Part shown: positions 1 to 10,681 of the stretch, piece by piece | How positions within the stretch are numbered: the first letter of the stretch is position 1 | Layout of the letters: each line of letters begins with the position of its first letter | The notes under the pieces: model-generated | What the model saw: only the letters and a program-made list of their open reading frames with translations | Databases searched by the model: none | Told to the model about the DNA's origin: nothing | NCBI GenBank assembly: GCA_004194705.1 | Contig: SADC01000013.1 | Coordinates: 1-64,000, forward strand | From: Ditylenchus dipsaci | Lineage: Eukaryota; Nematoda; Chromadorea; Rhabditida; Anguinidae | Reading direction: 5' to 3' | Length of the DNA stretch: 64,000 bases | Program-made: the position numbers and the translations under genes

Positions 1-808
<808 letters not shown>

Positions 809-1070
809 GGAAATTGCAGAACACATAGTCCGCTGATTGTATTGTCTATGTCATGTATCCTGCGTAAATAAATAAATGCATTTTGGATAATGACTTTCTT
901 GAGAAAGTAGGGAGATTACTGTGCTTTGGGGGTCCGTTGCGGAGTGTGTTTCAAGAAATTTCCTTATTTATAACTTTATACGCTCTGGAAAAAGTTGTGA
1001 TCATTTCAAACCCTGAAAATCCGGTCATAACATCAATGGCTGGAATTCATGTGGGCCCTCAAAAATCTTA
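809..1070. other. 3' flank of the ATP synthase beta locus
   Basis: AATAAATAAATG near 866-877 can serve as the polyadenylation signal of the upstream gene. Nothing else recognisable; a 62-codon open frame (883-1071) has no family resemblance. Confidence 0.4.
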
Positions 1071-1078
1071 ATTACGCC

Positions 1079-1457
1079 CCGGGCTGGGCCGCTTGTGCTC
1101 CGGGCCGGGCCTTAAAACTTCAGGCCCGCGGCCCGGCCCGGTCGGCCCGGTAAATCTGATATAACCTGGAATTTCTCGAACTTCAAAATTATGATTTTAA
1201 ATTATCATGAAAATATATATTTTTATTTCATATATTTTTATTTATTTTTTCGGTTTATTTCAACGCCAAAATTTAGCACAAATAAATGAAATTCTGATAT
1301 TTTTTACTTAAAAAATGTTAGAATTCTGCTTTGGAAACTTTCGGGCTTTTCGGGCCGGGCTCGGGCCGGGCCGGGCCGACACCCTTCCGGGCCGGGCTTT
1401 TATAGTTAAGCAGGGGCCGGGCCGGGCCGACCAAAACCCGGCCCGTGTACAGCCCTG
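1079..1457. mobile_element. GC-rich hAT-type MITE
   Basis: The two ends are inverted and made of repeated GGGCCGGGCC blocks around an AT-rich centre. The right end reads inward CAGGGCTGTACACGGGCC, the left end CCGGGCTGGG. A perfect 8-bp target duplication, attacgcc, lies at 1071-1078 and 1458-1465. The CAGGG start and 8-bp duplication are typical of hAT elements. No coding capacity. Confidence 0.85.
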
Positions 1458-1713
1458 ATTACGCCTTCAAATTTGACATGTCATTTTTCGTCAAGTTCTG
1501 GCTGCTGCTATTATTAAAGTTTTATACCGTTATGTTGCTCTGAATCTTGGCTTTATAATTAAGCTATCAATAAGCTATCAAAAATAATTATATGTTGCTA
1601 TAATCGAAGTTCCCTGAAATTTGAATAAATTTTAACTGCCGCATTTTATAGACTCACGTTCTATGATTATAAACACTTTTCAATTCTCGATTGTTATTGC
1701 CAAATTAACTCAA

Positions 1714-4700
1714 ATGTTCGATCGTTTGCATCGAGTGGTTAACCCATCTCAGCCTTCAGCAGATCCAGAGTCTCAATCCCAACAGGAGCTCACTTCAGAG
1801 GCAAATTTAACTTGTCTGCATTCATTAAGTCATTCATTACTTGTTTTCAGCTCAATGAAATCACTAATCTTTCTTGGGAAACAAGGATTTACTGCTTTGC
1901 TGGATGTTTTATTCTATCTATGGTCTGCTCCATTCTGGTGTGATTTTTATTTATAAATGAGATTTTGATTTTTATACCTTGGGCCCGGTTTCTTGACTTG
2001 AAAGCCAGCCTTTGTTAGTGAAGGAGCGGAAGCGGTATTGAACCAAATACCGTAGGACTCAAACATGTTTTTCTAACTTTTTTATGATTCCGGATACATG
2101 TTTAAGTGCGTTCTAATGTAATTACTAGCCAACAAGTCAGCAGGGGAAAACAAACAAAGCTAGATCCAATGGCACAGGTAACGAACAAGCACCCAAAAAA
2201 ATCAATAGGGGGACCAAGGCAAAAAAATTTAAAAAATAAAAACAATCAACAGGGGGACAAAGCATCTTTTTTTTTGCCTTGGTCCCCCCTATTGATTTTT
2301 TTGGGGTGCTTGTTCTTTACTCGAGTGGGTGCTTGTTCTTAACCTTGGCCGATCCAATTAATGTAATGCTTTTATAGATAAAAAATGTTTTAAAAGTAAT
2401 GCGCCTTTTCTTTTTTGCATACCGTATAACCTCTATTAATCCCCACCCTCTAATAATCCCCCCCCTCCTCTCCGATTTTAAGGGCGGCTGCACCGCTTTT
2501 TTTAACGATTTTCTAGTTAATTTTCATTTTAAAACTCAATGATTGTAATTCCACAAACGTGATCTCGATCCAATAACATTTAGCTTTTATTTCGAACAGC
2601 TATTTTTATTGATGTTTTCGAAGAATATTTCGTTTTCGTTATCAGAGTAGCAGCCTTCTTTTTCATCGTCCTGCCATCTCGACCTAGTTCTTATTTCTGA
2701 TCTTGCGAAAAATTTCCAGGCCCTTTGATTGACCTACCTGCTTTGAAGCACGCTATTTGTGTATCTTCTGATCCTGATCGAGGGTGCAAACTTAATAACT
2801 GTGTTGAAGTATTGAGATTTTACTTTGGACGACTTGACAATTTTCTCGCCACGCTTGATCCACCCATTTAAATGCGACCTCAAATGCTGGCACTTTTGGA
2901 TTGCCGTGAATTGCATCGTGAATTCCACAAGGGAAATGAACAGTAGGTAATGAACCGAAATGATGTGAACAAAACAAAGCACTTAACCCTGTGTTCTTAG
3001 CATTTGCACTTCTAGGTTCATAGAAAATGACATCTGGATGAAAGAAAAATATGTCATCGTTATTATCAATAAACAACAAACCACAAAAAACCTGTTCAAC
3101 TATTGCGATTGTTATATCACTGGCAATGTTTACTAAATAATAATACTGGCGTTGCGTAGAATTGAGAGACTCGGCATTGCTACCAGAAGTGACGAGAAGA
3201 AATGGTGGAAAGACATTAGCGCTACTAGGGTTCACGCTTCGGCTGTGTCAGAGAGCAGCTGTACAACTGAATTCGCTTTTTGGAGGTCAAGTAGCTTCGT
3301 GGATATATAAAAAATTCATACAGAAAAAAAATAATGAAAAATGAGCCAAAGTGAGACAAAAAGAGAGACGTCAGGTACACGCGAGACAAATTCGAAGAAA
3401 TTCCATAAATTAGAATTATAGTCGGTTGCAGTGACTAATCCCCCCTCCCCCACGGGGACTGATCAGGTGGAGGTGATAACTTCATATTCGTGTTTCTCGA
3501 CCCCGATTTCATGAGAAAGCCGGCTGTTTTTTTTATTTCTGAAGAAAAAAAAAATTTTCGATCCACAGGGGGTATCATGTTTTTTGGTCGAAATTTGAAA
3601 ATTTAAATTGGCGCCTTTTAAATTTTAAAGGGATTAAGGGCTGTATTGGGAGCGGAAGGGAATAAAAGGGGGCCACTTTTATGGCAGAACGTAAAAAATT
3701 TAAAATCCTTGTATTCTTCGCCTGCCTCACCATGTTTTTTCAACTGGGCCGTGGCAAAAAGAGACTATATGTGCATTTTTTGATCAAGAGTACTTCTCGG
3801 AATCATGTCTAAGGTAAGTGAGTGCGCGCATCTCTAACTCTCAAGCCCCCTGCGCCCCTGAAGGGGATGCGCACACCCACATACCTTAGACGCAAATTCC
3901 TCGAAAGTGACTCTACATGCATGAAAAAGCATGCATACCAGAGTTTATTTATGCGGTCGGCCCCAGTATTCAAAACTATGTTCAACATCTTCTTGTTAGT
4001 GGCCCTGTGTGATTAGTGGCCCCCTTTTATTCCCTTCCCCTCCCTGTACAGCCCTTATTCCCTTTAAAATTCAGAAGGCGCTAATTTAAATTTTTCAAAT
4101 TTTGACTATAAAATCATGATACCATCCCCTGTGGTTCGAATTTTTTTTTTCTCAGAATCAAAAAACGCGCGGCTTTCTCATGAAATCGGGGTCGAGAAAC
4201 ACGAATATGAAGTTATCTCCTCCACCTAATCAGTCCCCGTGGGGGGAGGAGGGGGGGTTGGTGTGGATTCTGAACTCAAGCCTGATGTTCTTTGGAAATT
4301 AAAATTTTCGGAAATTTCAGGCGCCTTCGGCGCCGAGAAGGTTGAAATATAATCCCCTCCCTCTATTAATTCCCCCTCCCCCTCCGAAAAAGGTTGATTA
4401 ATAATTCCCTGGGGATTAAAAGAGGTTTTACGGTATGTTTTTTGAAACAGCTGTTAACAGGATTACATTCTATCGCCCAGTTCAAAAACGTGCGAGATCA
4501 AATTTCGGCCCTATCCTCCATGTTAGGACGGACTCAAACATCTTTTTTCTTACTTTTTTGGGGGGTATTTTGGGGAACATGTTTGAGCCCATCCCAGCAC
4601 ACGCTGGCCTATCCTTGCGAAGGCCTAAAGCCTGAAAAATTACAAAAAAACCAACAGGGGACCAAGGCAATAAAAACCCCTGATATGGGGATAGGGCCCC

Positions 4701-6988
4701 ATTTATTCAAGGTTTTAGTAGCGAATACAGTCTCTCCATAGTGACCTACTTCCATATTCAGTGTTTGGTTTTTCAGAAAAGGATCGTACTGGTACTTCGT
4801 ACTGCTAAATTTTAACCGTCGTACTTCGTACTCGTACCTCGTACCACGAAAACTTTTGCTCGTACTTCGTACTCGTACTACGAAACTTTCGGCTCTTACT
4901 TTAAACGAGGGTCAACTGGCGCCATCCCAACTGGCGGCCCCGACTGGCGGCCATCCCAACTGGCGGCCCCGACTGGCGGCCATCCCAACTGGCGGCCACC
5001 GACTGGCGGTCCCCAACTGGCGGCTACTATGACTACTACCTAGTACCCCGACTATCCAAAGGTGCACTAATTACCTGTATGGTATCTCAACCTTCGAGAA
5101 CACATTTTATGACCGAACTAGCTGTGCCAGCGTGACCGCATAGACTCTTGATCTGTGTACTTAGGTGGTTGTACCCCGGCGGTGTGAGGGTTTCAAATTC
5201 AGGTAGTATTGCCAAGGTGGCAGTATCAAGACCCAGGTATCTAGATTGAAGATGGTAATATCTAGGACCTTATACCTAAAAAGAACTACGTAAGTATCCA
5301 TGCCAGGGTAATCTTAAAAGAGGCTGTTTTTCGCCAAACATGTTTTTTTTACCTTTTTGTAGTTTGGGGAACATCTTTGAGTCCGTCCTAACACACGCTG
5401 GCCTACCCTGCACCTAAGCGTTAACAAAAACGGGGAAAACTGGCCGTACATCAGGTGCGTAGTGGCGGTGTTAAAATATTTTCTAATTTCACAGTAAGTT
5501 TTAACTCCACTTCAATTAGAAGGGCAGTTCCCCTCCCCCCACAAAATTTAAAATAGAAAATTACCGAATATAAACAAATATGATAGACCGGATTCGAAAA
5601 TGACCGATCATATTCCAACCCCAACTAAAACTGAGAGAAGTTAGACCCTTAATTCAATAAAAAATCAAAAAACATGCAAAATTGCATAGTGAGAACACTC
5701 AAACTTCCACGGACATCGACCAACGCATGCACCTACACCCGCCCATTTTAAGAAACCTAATAGTCTTCTTATATAAACCAGGAACAATTGTCCCTTTTAT
5801 ACAGGCCGGAAACGATCGGCGCCGGGAGCTATTGTTCATATCCACTTGTATTTGGTGAGTATAAGTTGTGATGGCCGCCAGTTGGGGCCGCCAGTTGTGA
5901 TGGCTGCCAGTCGGGATTTACCCTTACTTTGTATAAAAACGCATTAGGATTCAGGAAATAATTTGAAAAAAAAATTTGCAATGTCTTTTTCATTGAAAGA
6001 CATTAAGATCCGGCTTTTTAGATAAAGCGCCAGTATTTGCTCTGTGACTTATAAATACTTGTATTTTCACGCTGTTCGTACTCGTACCTGTAAAATTTTT
6101 TCTCGTACTTCGTACTCGTAGTACGACTCGTAGTAGGACTACGAGTACGAAGTACGAGGTCCAAATACTGGCCATATTGGTCCCCCTTCTCTAGAGTGGT
6201 CGGTCTCGTTTGTCCCGGGTGAGTTTTTTGTTGGTTGTTTATTCTGTATAATAGTTACCTTCACCATAATGGTCGGTCCATAGAGTGACCACTATGGAGA
6301 TATTCGACTGTACATACATAAGACAGACGGTGATCTACACTTTAAAAGAAAAGAAAAAATCATCAAATTTGAATTTTTGCTTTGACTTACCGAAATAAAT
6401 GACTGCCGGCAGCGGAAAAAAGTTGACGGTGGCTAAAATGTTTTTCGACTACAATAAAAATTGGCATTCAAATTAAACATGATTTCAAATTTTAGGGTTC
6501 GCCTATGCTGTTCGTCGGTAAACTGACAGGTTTTGCTGTAATGGTCTCTCTTGGTAGTGTCATATCTATTGTCGGTATGTGTTTTAGTCCGCATGTATTC
6601 CTCCAACCTTCTTGCAAATTTAGCTCCTTCTTCCTATCCAGTCCCATGAAACAACTCAAAAAGATGTTTGAGCCAGTGAGGATTGTAGCCACGCTCCTTT
6701 TTTTGATCATGATTGTTCTCACTTTGGTGGCTGGTTTGGTGCTGATCAACCCCGCCCTGGCTGTGATCTGCATAATTGGGCAGTATTTGGCGATGGCCTG
6801 GTACTCTCTTTCATACATTCCTATGCCAGGTAAATTATTTGAGAGTTTTTTCATGTTACTTGAACTAACATAATTTTTTTTCAGGGGTATGGTTTCGGGA
6901 TGTTTTTCCAAAATATGCGGGTAGTTTGAAAACTATATCACACGGCGTGTCAAACACGTCAAAATACCAAATCGAGATCTTTGTATAG
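1714..6988 (+). CDS. SFT2-family vesicle transport protein, with a 4.56 kb intron
   Basis: Four-helix Golgi membrane protein of the SFT2 (SFT2D) family, involved in vesicle fusion with the Golgi. Exons 1714-1800, 1851-1937, 6496-6578, 6624-6829 and 6885-? join in phase. The N-terminus MFDRLHRVV resembles family starts; LSWETRIYCFAGCF opens the first membrane helix; SPMKQLKKMFEP and YLAMAWYSLSYIP are the family signatures. Intron 1 (1801-1850) is GC-AG. Intron 2 (1938-6495) is filled with transposons, the others are 45-55 nt. Exons 3 and 4 also read as one frame, but splicing the 45-nt intron 6579-6623 gives the family length. The last exon is uncertain: in phase it runs GVWFRDVFPKYAG and on into an inverted repeat that starts at 6941, stopping at 6986-6988, so the extreme C-terminus may have been replaced. 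Confidence 0.9.
2183..2315. repeat. Hairpin MITE in SFT2 intron 2
   Basis: GAACAAGCACCCAAAAAAAT at 2183 returns inverted at 2296-2315 and the match continues inward through GGGGGACCAAGGC. The spacer is about 40 bases. Fragments of the same type (GGGGACCAAGGCA) are near 4658, and a related TTTTTGCCTTGG motif recurs at 7930, 8325 and 63715. Confidence 0.7.
2792..3235 (-). CDS. Unrecognised 147-codon frame inside a transposon
   Basis: Open frame of 147 codons on the strand opposite SFT2. I do not recognise it. It has a stretch of acidic residues (DNNDD) and several His/Cys residues but no motif I can name. Its place between TACCGTAT-type ends makes a transposon-derived protein, or a captured exon, the likeliest reading. 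It could also be non-coding. Confidence 0.25.
   Translation of the reverse strand: MNPSSANVFPPFLLVTSGSNAESLNSTQRQYYYLVNIASDITIAIVEQVFCGLLFIDNNDDIFFFHPDVIFYEPRSANAKNTGLSALFCSHHFGSLPTVHFPCGIHDAIHGNPKVPAFEVAFKWVDQAWRENCQVVQSKISILQHSY
3426..4262. mobile_element. Foldback element, copy A
   Basis: Outer arms pair over ~280 bases: the C-rich tract and GGGGACTGATCAGG at 3440-3475 return inverted near 4220-4250, and ACTTCATATTCGTGTTTCTC at 3480 returns near 4190. A second pair, GGGCTGTATTGGGAGCGGAA (3641) against 4030-4060, is shared with copy D at 55 kb. The centre holds the conserved hairpin core (3807-3891). The core loop is shorter than in the other copies. Confidence 0.7.
4759..6170. mobile_element. 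hAT element with tandem subterminal repeats
   Basis: Left end CAGTGTTTGG, right end (reverse complement) CAGTATTTGG; flanks tccatatt (4751-4758) and gccatatt (6171-6178) are an 8-bp duplication with one mismatch. Inside each end are runs of CGTACTTCGTACTCGTA (4790-4900, 6065-6165), then ACTGGCGGCC repeats (4915-5035 and, inverted, 5868-5925). The middle is AT-rich and non-coding. Confidence 0.8.
4915..5035. repeat. Tandem ACTGGCGGCC repeat
   Basis: About seven units of roughly 17 bases alternating between CCATCCCAACTGGCGG and CCCCGACTGGCGG. Inverted counterparts at 5868-5925 show it belongs to the subterminal region of the surrounding hAT element. Confidence 0.8.
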
Positions 6989-8583
6989 AGACAATTTCAT
7001 TTGAAAAAATATTTTGAATTCAATTTTTTTGTTTTTTTTAGCTCGGGTGCGTAAAAATAGACTTTTGGTCTTATCAAACCTAATTACCCAGACAATTTTA
7101 CGTATCATAGGCAAATGATTTGAATTTTAAAAAAATTTATTTTTCAGGTCATCCAGCTGTATATTACCCACCTCGGGTTTTGGATCAAGGTGGTCCTATC
7201 AAACCCGATTCCTCACACAATTTTACGTTAGATTCAATTATTTGTTTTTTATTTTGACTGAATTTTTAATTTTTTAGGCCATCTAGCTTGATATCCACCT
7301 GAAGCTCGGGTACCTACCCTAGGTTTTATAGTTTGAGTCGTTAAAATCACAGTTTTGGTATTGACAATCTATGTTCATTGTAAAATTTTGAGTAGGATAC
7401 CACGGTTTGAAATTTCGTTAGAATCATGTGAAAAACTAAAATTTTCGGGATTTGGAAACAGATGACCCCTCAGAATATGTACCTATCCCAAGGATGCTAT
7501 GCGTCTAGTATAAGCTGATATGGTTGTTGTACCGGAGAAGATAGAGCGCGAGAAGATCATTATGGTTTCTGATAAAAACAGAGCTAGACCAAATGTTCTT
7601 TGACTAGATATACGATTGGCAAAACAATTTAAATTCAAACAAGGGATTGTTGAAATACGTAATTTGATGAAACCTTTTTTTGATGAAATGCCTTTTTGTT
7701 CAAATAGTTTATTGCTGAGTTCTCTGATTGATGAGTTATAGGCACGCCGAAATTATAACAAATAATTTTATGAATATTTAGTGCATAAAATTGAGCATAT
7801 TTTCGGGCTGGAATTCGTTATACCACATCCGACCAAAAGTCGATTTTGACCGCTTTTCAGGTCGTAATTAGTCGAAAAAACATGTTTTTGGGATTGGGAA
7901 GGAAATTTTCGAGAAAAAACTTTTTGACCAAAAATTGACTTTTTGCCTTGGAGACCAAAGTAAACCATCTTATAAAAAGTCATTTTACCCCGTTTCGGTC
8001 ACTGCAGCTAAGGAAAAAGAGTCTTCAATGCATTTTTAATCAAGAGTCTTGCTCGGAATTATGTCTAAGGTAAGTGAGTGCGCGCATCTCTAGCCAACCA
8101 AGCCCCCTGCGGCCCCTTCGGGGCGCAGTGGGCTTGGTTGCTTGGGTTGAGATGCGCACACCCACATACCTTAGACGCAAATCACTCGAAAGTGACTGTG
8201 GATGCATAAGAAATGTATGCATACCAGAGTGTTTTTATGCGGTAGGCCCCAGTCAACAAAACTATGTTCAAATCCCATCTTTTTGGGGTGTCTGGGTACC
8301 TCTTTATGATTGTTTAGCTTGTTCCCCAAGGCAAAAAGTCAATTTTCGGTCAAAAATTTTTTTCTCGAAAAAATCCTTCCCAATCCCAAAAACATGTTTT
8401 TTTGACTAATTACGACCTAAAAAGCACGAATAAGTGGTCAAAATCAACTTTTAGTAGGATGTGGTATAATGAAGTTCAGCCTATTTTTGTCAATGGTATT
8501 AAAAAATGAAAAACTATTTGAATTTTCATTAAAACAGAACGCCAAGCCCGATTTGGTCATTTGACGTGTTTGACACGCCGTGA
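6941..8583. mobile_element. Inverted-repeat element abutting the SFT2 3' end
   Basis: CACGGCGTGTCAAACACGTC at 6941 returns inverted at the right end (about 8550-8583), followed on both sides by the complement of AAATCG. Between them are two related blocks beginning near 7145 and 7270 and foldback copy B (7806-8481). No coding frame of note. The left terminus falls within the last possible SFT2 exon. Confidence 0.7.
7806..8481. mobile_element. Foldback element, copy B
   Basis: Arms pair over ~170 bases: CCACATCCGACCAAAAGTCG (about 7826) and AAAACATGTTTTTGGGATTG (about 7877) return inverted at 8380-8470. The core hairpin is at 8063-8176, with a GC-rich inner loop CCCCTGCGGCCCCTTCGGGG. It is nested in the 6941-8583 element. 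Confidence 0.75.
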
Positions 8584-9112
8584 TCAGCGGCCTGCCAATC
8601 ACCCAGCAATATACAATCTAGCATTTTGAGTTTGTGTGTACATTCTTCCGATTGTTATTTTACAAAAAATTGTGATATTTCTGTGTTTCTGTCATCTCTA
8701 CGCATAAAGCCAAGCTTTTAGTGCTCTGAGCTATTATTTGCAATAAAAAGTTGTGAAATCATCAAGAACTAGTCCGATAAAATAAATACATGCAAAAATT
8801 CGGCGCTACTTGCATGTAGTATCTTGTTTACCTCTTTCATTACCTACGCAGATATTGCCTTTTGAGATCTTTCACAAATAAAAAAAGAATTTCCTGTGAT
8901 TTGGATCGTATTCTCTGGATGGACCATAAGGACTGACCAGCGAAAACCTTGTTTTGTAAATTATATAAAAACCACAGCGAGATGAGTAAAACTGCGCAAA
9001 TCTTATTTTATTCGTCATAGCATGTATCATGCAAATAAGGATATAAATATGGGAACATAAACATTAATTTTCATAAAAATATAAATCAGCTAAAGATTCT
9101 CATAACGAAACT
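8584..9112. other. Gap between SFT2 region and the next gene
   Basis: AT-rich, no recognisable coding. AATAAAAAG near 8741 could end the SFT2 transcript if the 6941-8583 element lies in its 3' UTR. I see nothing else. Confidence 0.3.
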
Positions 9113-10362
9113 CTAACCTAATGCTTCTTTGGACAATAAAACTAGGGTTAAGAAGATCACCCCAATGCTGAAGATTTTGGCGATTAGACTGGAAGTTGAG
9201 TTGTTGTAGAATTCGTTGAGCTGCTTTTTACTTTGCTCTTCTTCTAAGGACTTTCTGTTAACCTGGTTCATTTGAGTGGGAGGTATTCGCATGTGTCCAA
9301 ATGCCAGCTGGCGAGTTGGTGATCGGACATAATAGAACATCGGCTAAATTATTCTTCTTAAAAATACAGCTCAGATAATTAAAATCGCGACCCTACCGGA
9401 GTAAACACCACACCCCCCCAAATGGAATTTTTTTAAAAGTGTCTCCAAGCACCCTATATCGACTCAAAATCGCCTCAGAAGTTCGAAAAAGGCATTATTT
9501 TTAAGTTCTGGTCAATAAAAAATCGAGTTTTGGGCATTTTTAAATCTCGACCATATGGCTGTTTTACCTTGTTTTTCAACATGGGACTGGGCAAAAAGTA
9601 CCTCTAAATGCCTTTTTGATCAAAAGTCTCGCTCGGAATCATGTCTAAGGTAAGTGAGTGCCCGCATCTCTAACCGACCAAGCACCCTGCGCTCCCGAAG
9701 GGGGCGTAGGGGGCTTGATTACTTGGGGTTGAGATGCGCACACCCACATACCTTAGACACCAATCACTCGAAAATGACTCTGGATGCATGAAAAAGCATG
9801 CATACCAGAGTTTATTTATGCGGTAGGCCCTAGTATTCAAAATTATGTTCAACATGTTCCTTTTTGGAACAAGTTGGCCTCTTTTTGGTCTCTTCCCACA
9901 CCAAAACAGCCCTAAGTCCCTTTAAAAATGGTCAAAAAAGTAATTTTGGACGGTCCCAAAACTCGATTTTTTATTGATCGAAACTCAAAAATAATGCTTT
10001 TTCGAGTTCCTCAGGCGATTTTGAGTCGATATAGGGTAATTGGAAACACTTTTAAAAAAATTCCATTTGTGGGGGGTACTCCGGTAGCGCCAAAATCGCT
10101 AACAAACCTGTTCAGCTGAAATGATAGAAATTTTGCTATCACAATCAGATGTGCCAGCCTCTGACTGAGATGAATGACCAAGGAAAGCATTGGAAAATCT
10201 TTTGTAGAAACGTCTCAAACTACTGGCTTTCTTGATAGACATAGTGCTGCTACTTGTTGTATTCACAAAGGACATAGCAGAATCAGGTCTTAACCCTGAC
10301 CCCATTGGAATTGCTGATTGAGATCTCATTTGGGCTGGCAGAGGACGAATTGTAGCCATCAA
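9113..10362 (-). CDS. Small protein with C-terminal membrane segment, function unknown
   Basis: Two exons, 10362-10108 and 9343-9113, join in phase 0 into about 161 residues. The first exon is rich in Ser and basic residues; the second has a charged helix (RKSLEEEQSKKQLNEF) then a hydrophobic span IFSIGVIFLTLVLL six residues from the end, the layout of a tail-anchored protein of the ER or mitochondrial outer membrane. I do not recognise the family. The intron (9344-10107) contains a complete hAT foldback insertion, copy C. The gene lies 320 bp downstream of, and on the same strand as, cardiolipin synthase, so co-transcription is conceivable, but no spliced-leader evidence is visible. Confidence 0.65.
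9389..10091. mobile_element. hAT-type foldback element, copy C
   Basis: The perfect 8-bp duplication aaaatcgc at 9381-9388 and 10092-10099 fixes the limits. Ends are GACCCTACCGGAGT and, inverted, GGCGCTACCGGAGT. Arms pair almost to the centre, where the shared hairpin core lies (9653-9758). Non-coding. It sits in the intron of the small membrane-protein gene. Confidence 0.9.
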
Positions 10363-10681
10363 ATTAGCCGTAAAACTACTACTCGACTAAAGTGCGACAG
10401 AATGAAAAATAGTTAAGTTCTTAAAAAAAACAATTATATTCAAGCAGGATTACAGCCAAACATGTACTAGAAAAGCAGCAAAAGATGACAGCCCTAGAAG
10501 AAAGCAGCTAATGGACGCTCCAACATAAAGTGTACAAGCCTAATCCCTTCCGTAGAAGATTATTGATGTCACCAAGAATTTTTAAACAACACGCGACACT
10601 CTCACTAACCGGCTTACTATGCAAGCAACCAATTTCCTGTTCCGAAAAAACTATGGCCTTATGATAATCGAAAATTTTACT
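10363..10681. other. Intergenic gap between two minus-strand genes
   Basis: 319 bases between the cardiolipin synthase stop codon and the start of the small membrane-protein gene. No repeat or motif that I can name. Confidence 0.4.

Larger units (their letters stand above)
2420..4435. mobile_element. ~2 kb element with TACCGTAT-type inverted ends
   Basis: Left end TACCGTATAACCTCTATTAA, right end (reverse complement) TACCGTAAAACCTCTTTTAA, both followed by a C-rich stretch. TA at the tips suggests a TA target as in Tc1/mariner elements. It lies wholly inside SFT2 intron 2 and carries a foldback element (3426-4262) and one long minus-strand frame (2792-3235). It may be the longer relative of the ~250 bp MITEs at 15771, 21566, 24955 and 49337. 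Confidence 0.6.

Noticed and set aside
1079..1457. CpG-island promoter
   Set aside because: The GC-rich blocks are inverted transposon ends bounded by a perfect 8-bp duplication.
6505..6873. A single 122-codon exon for the SFT2 core
   Set aside because: It keeps 15 extra residues between helices. Splicing 6579-6623 restores the family spacing and keeps the frame.
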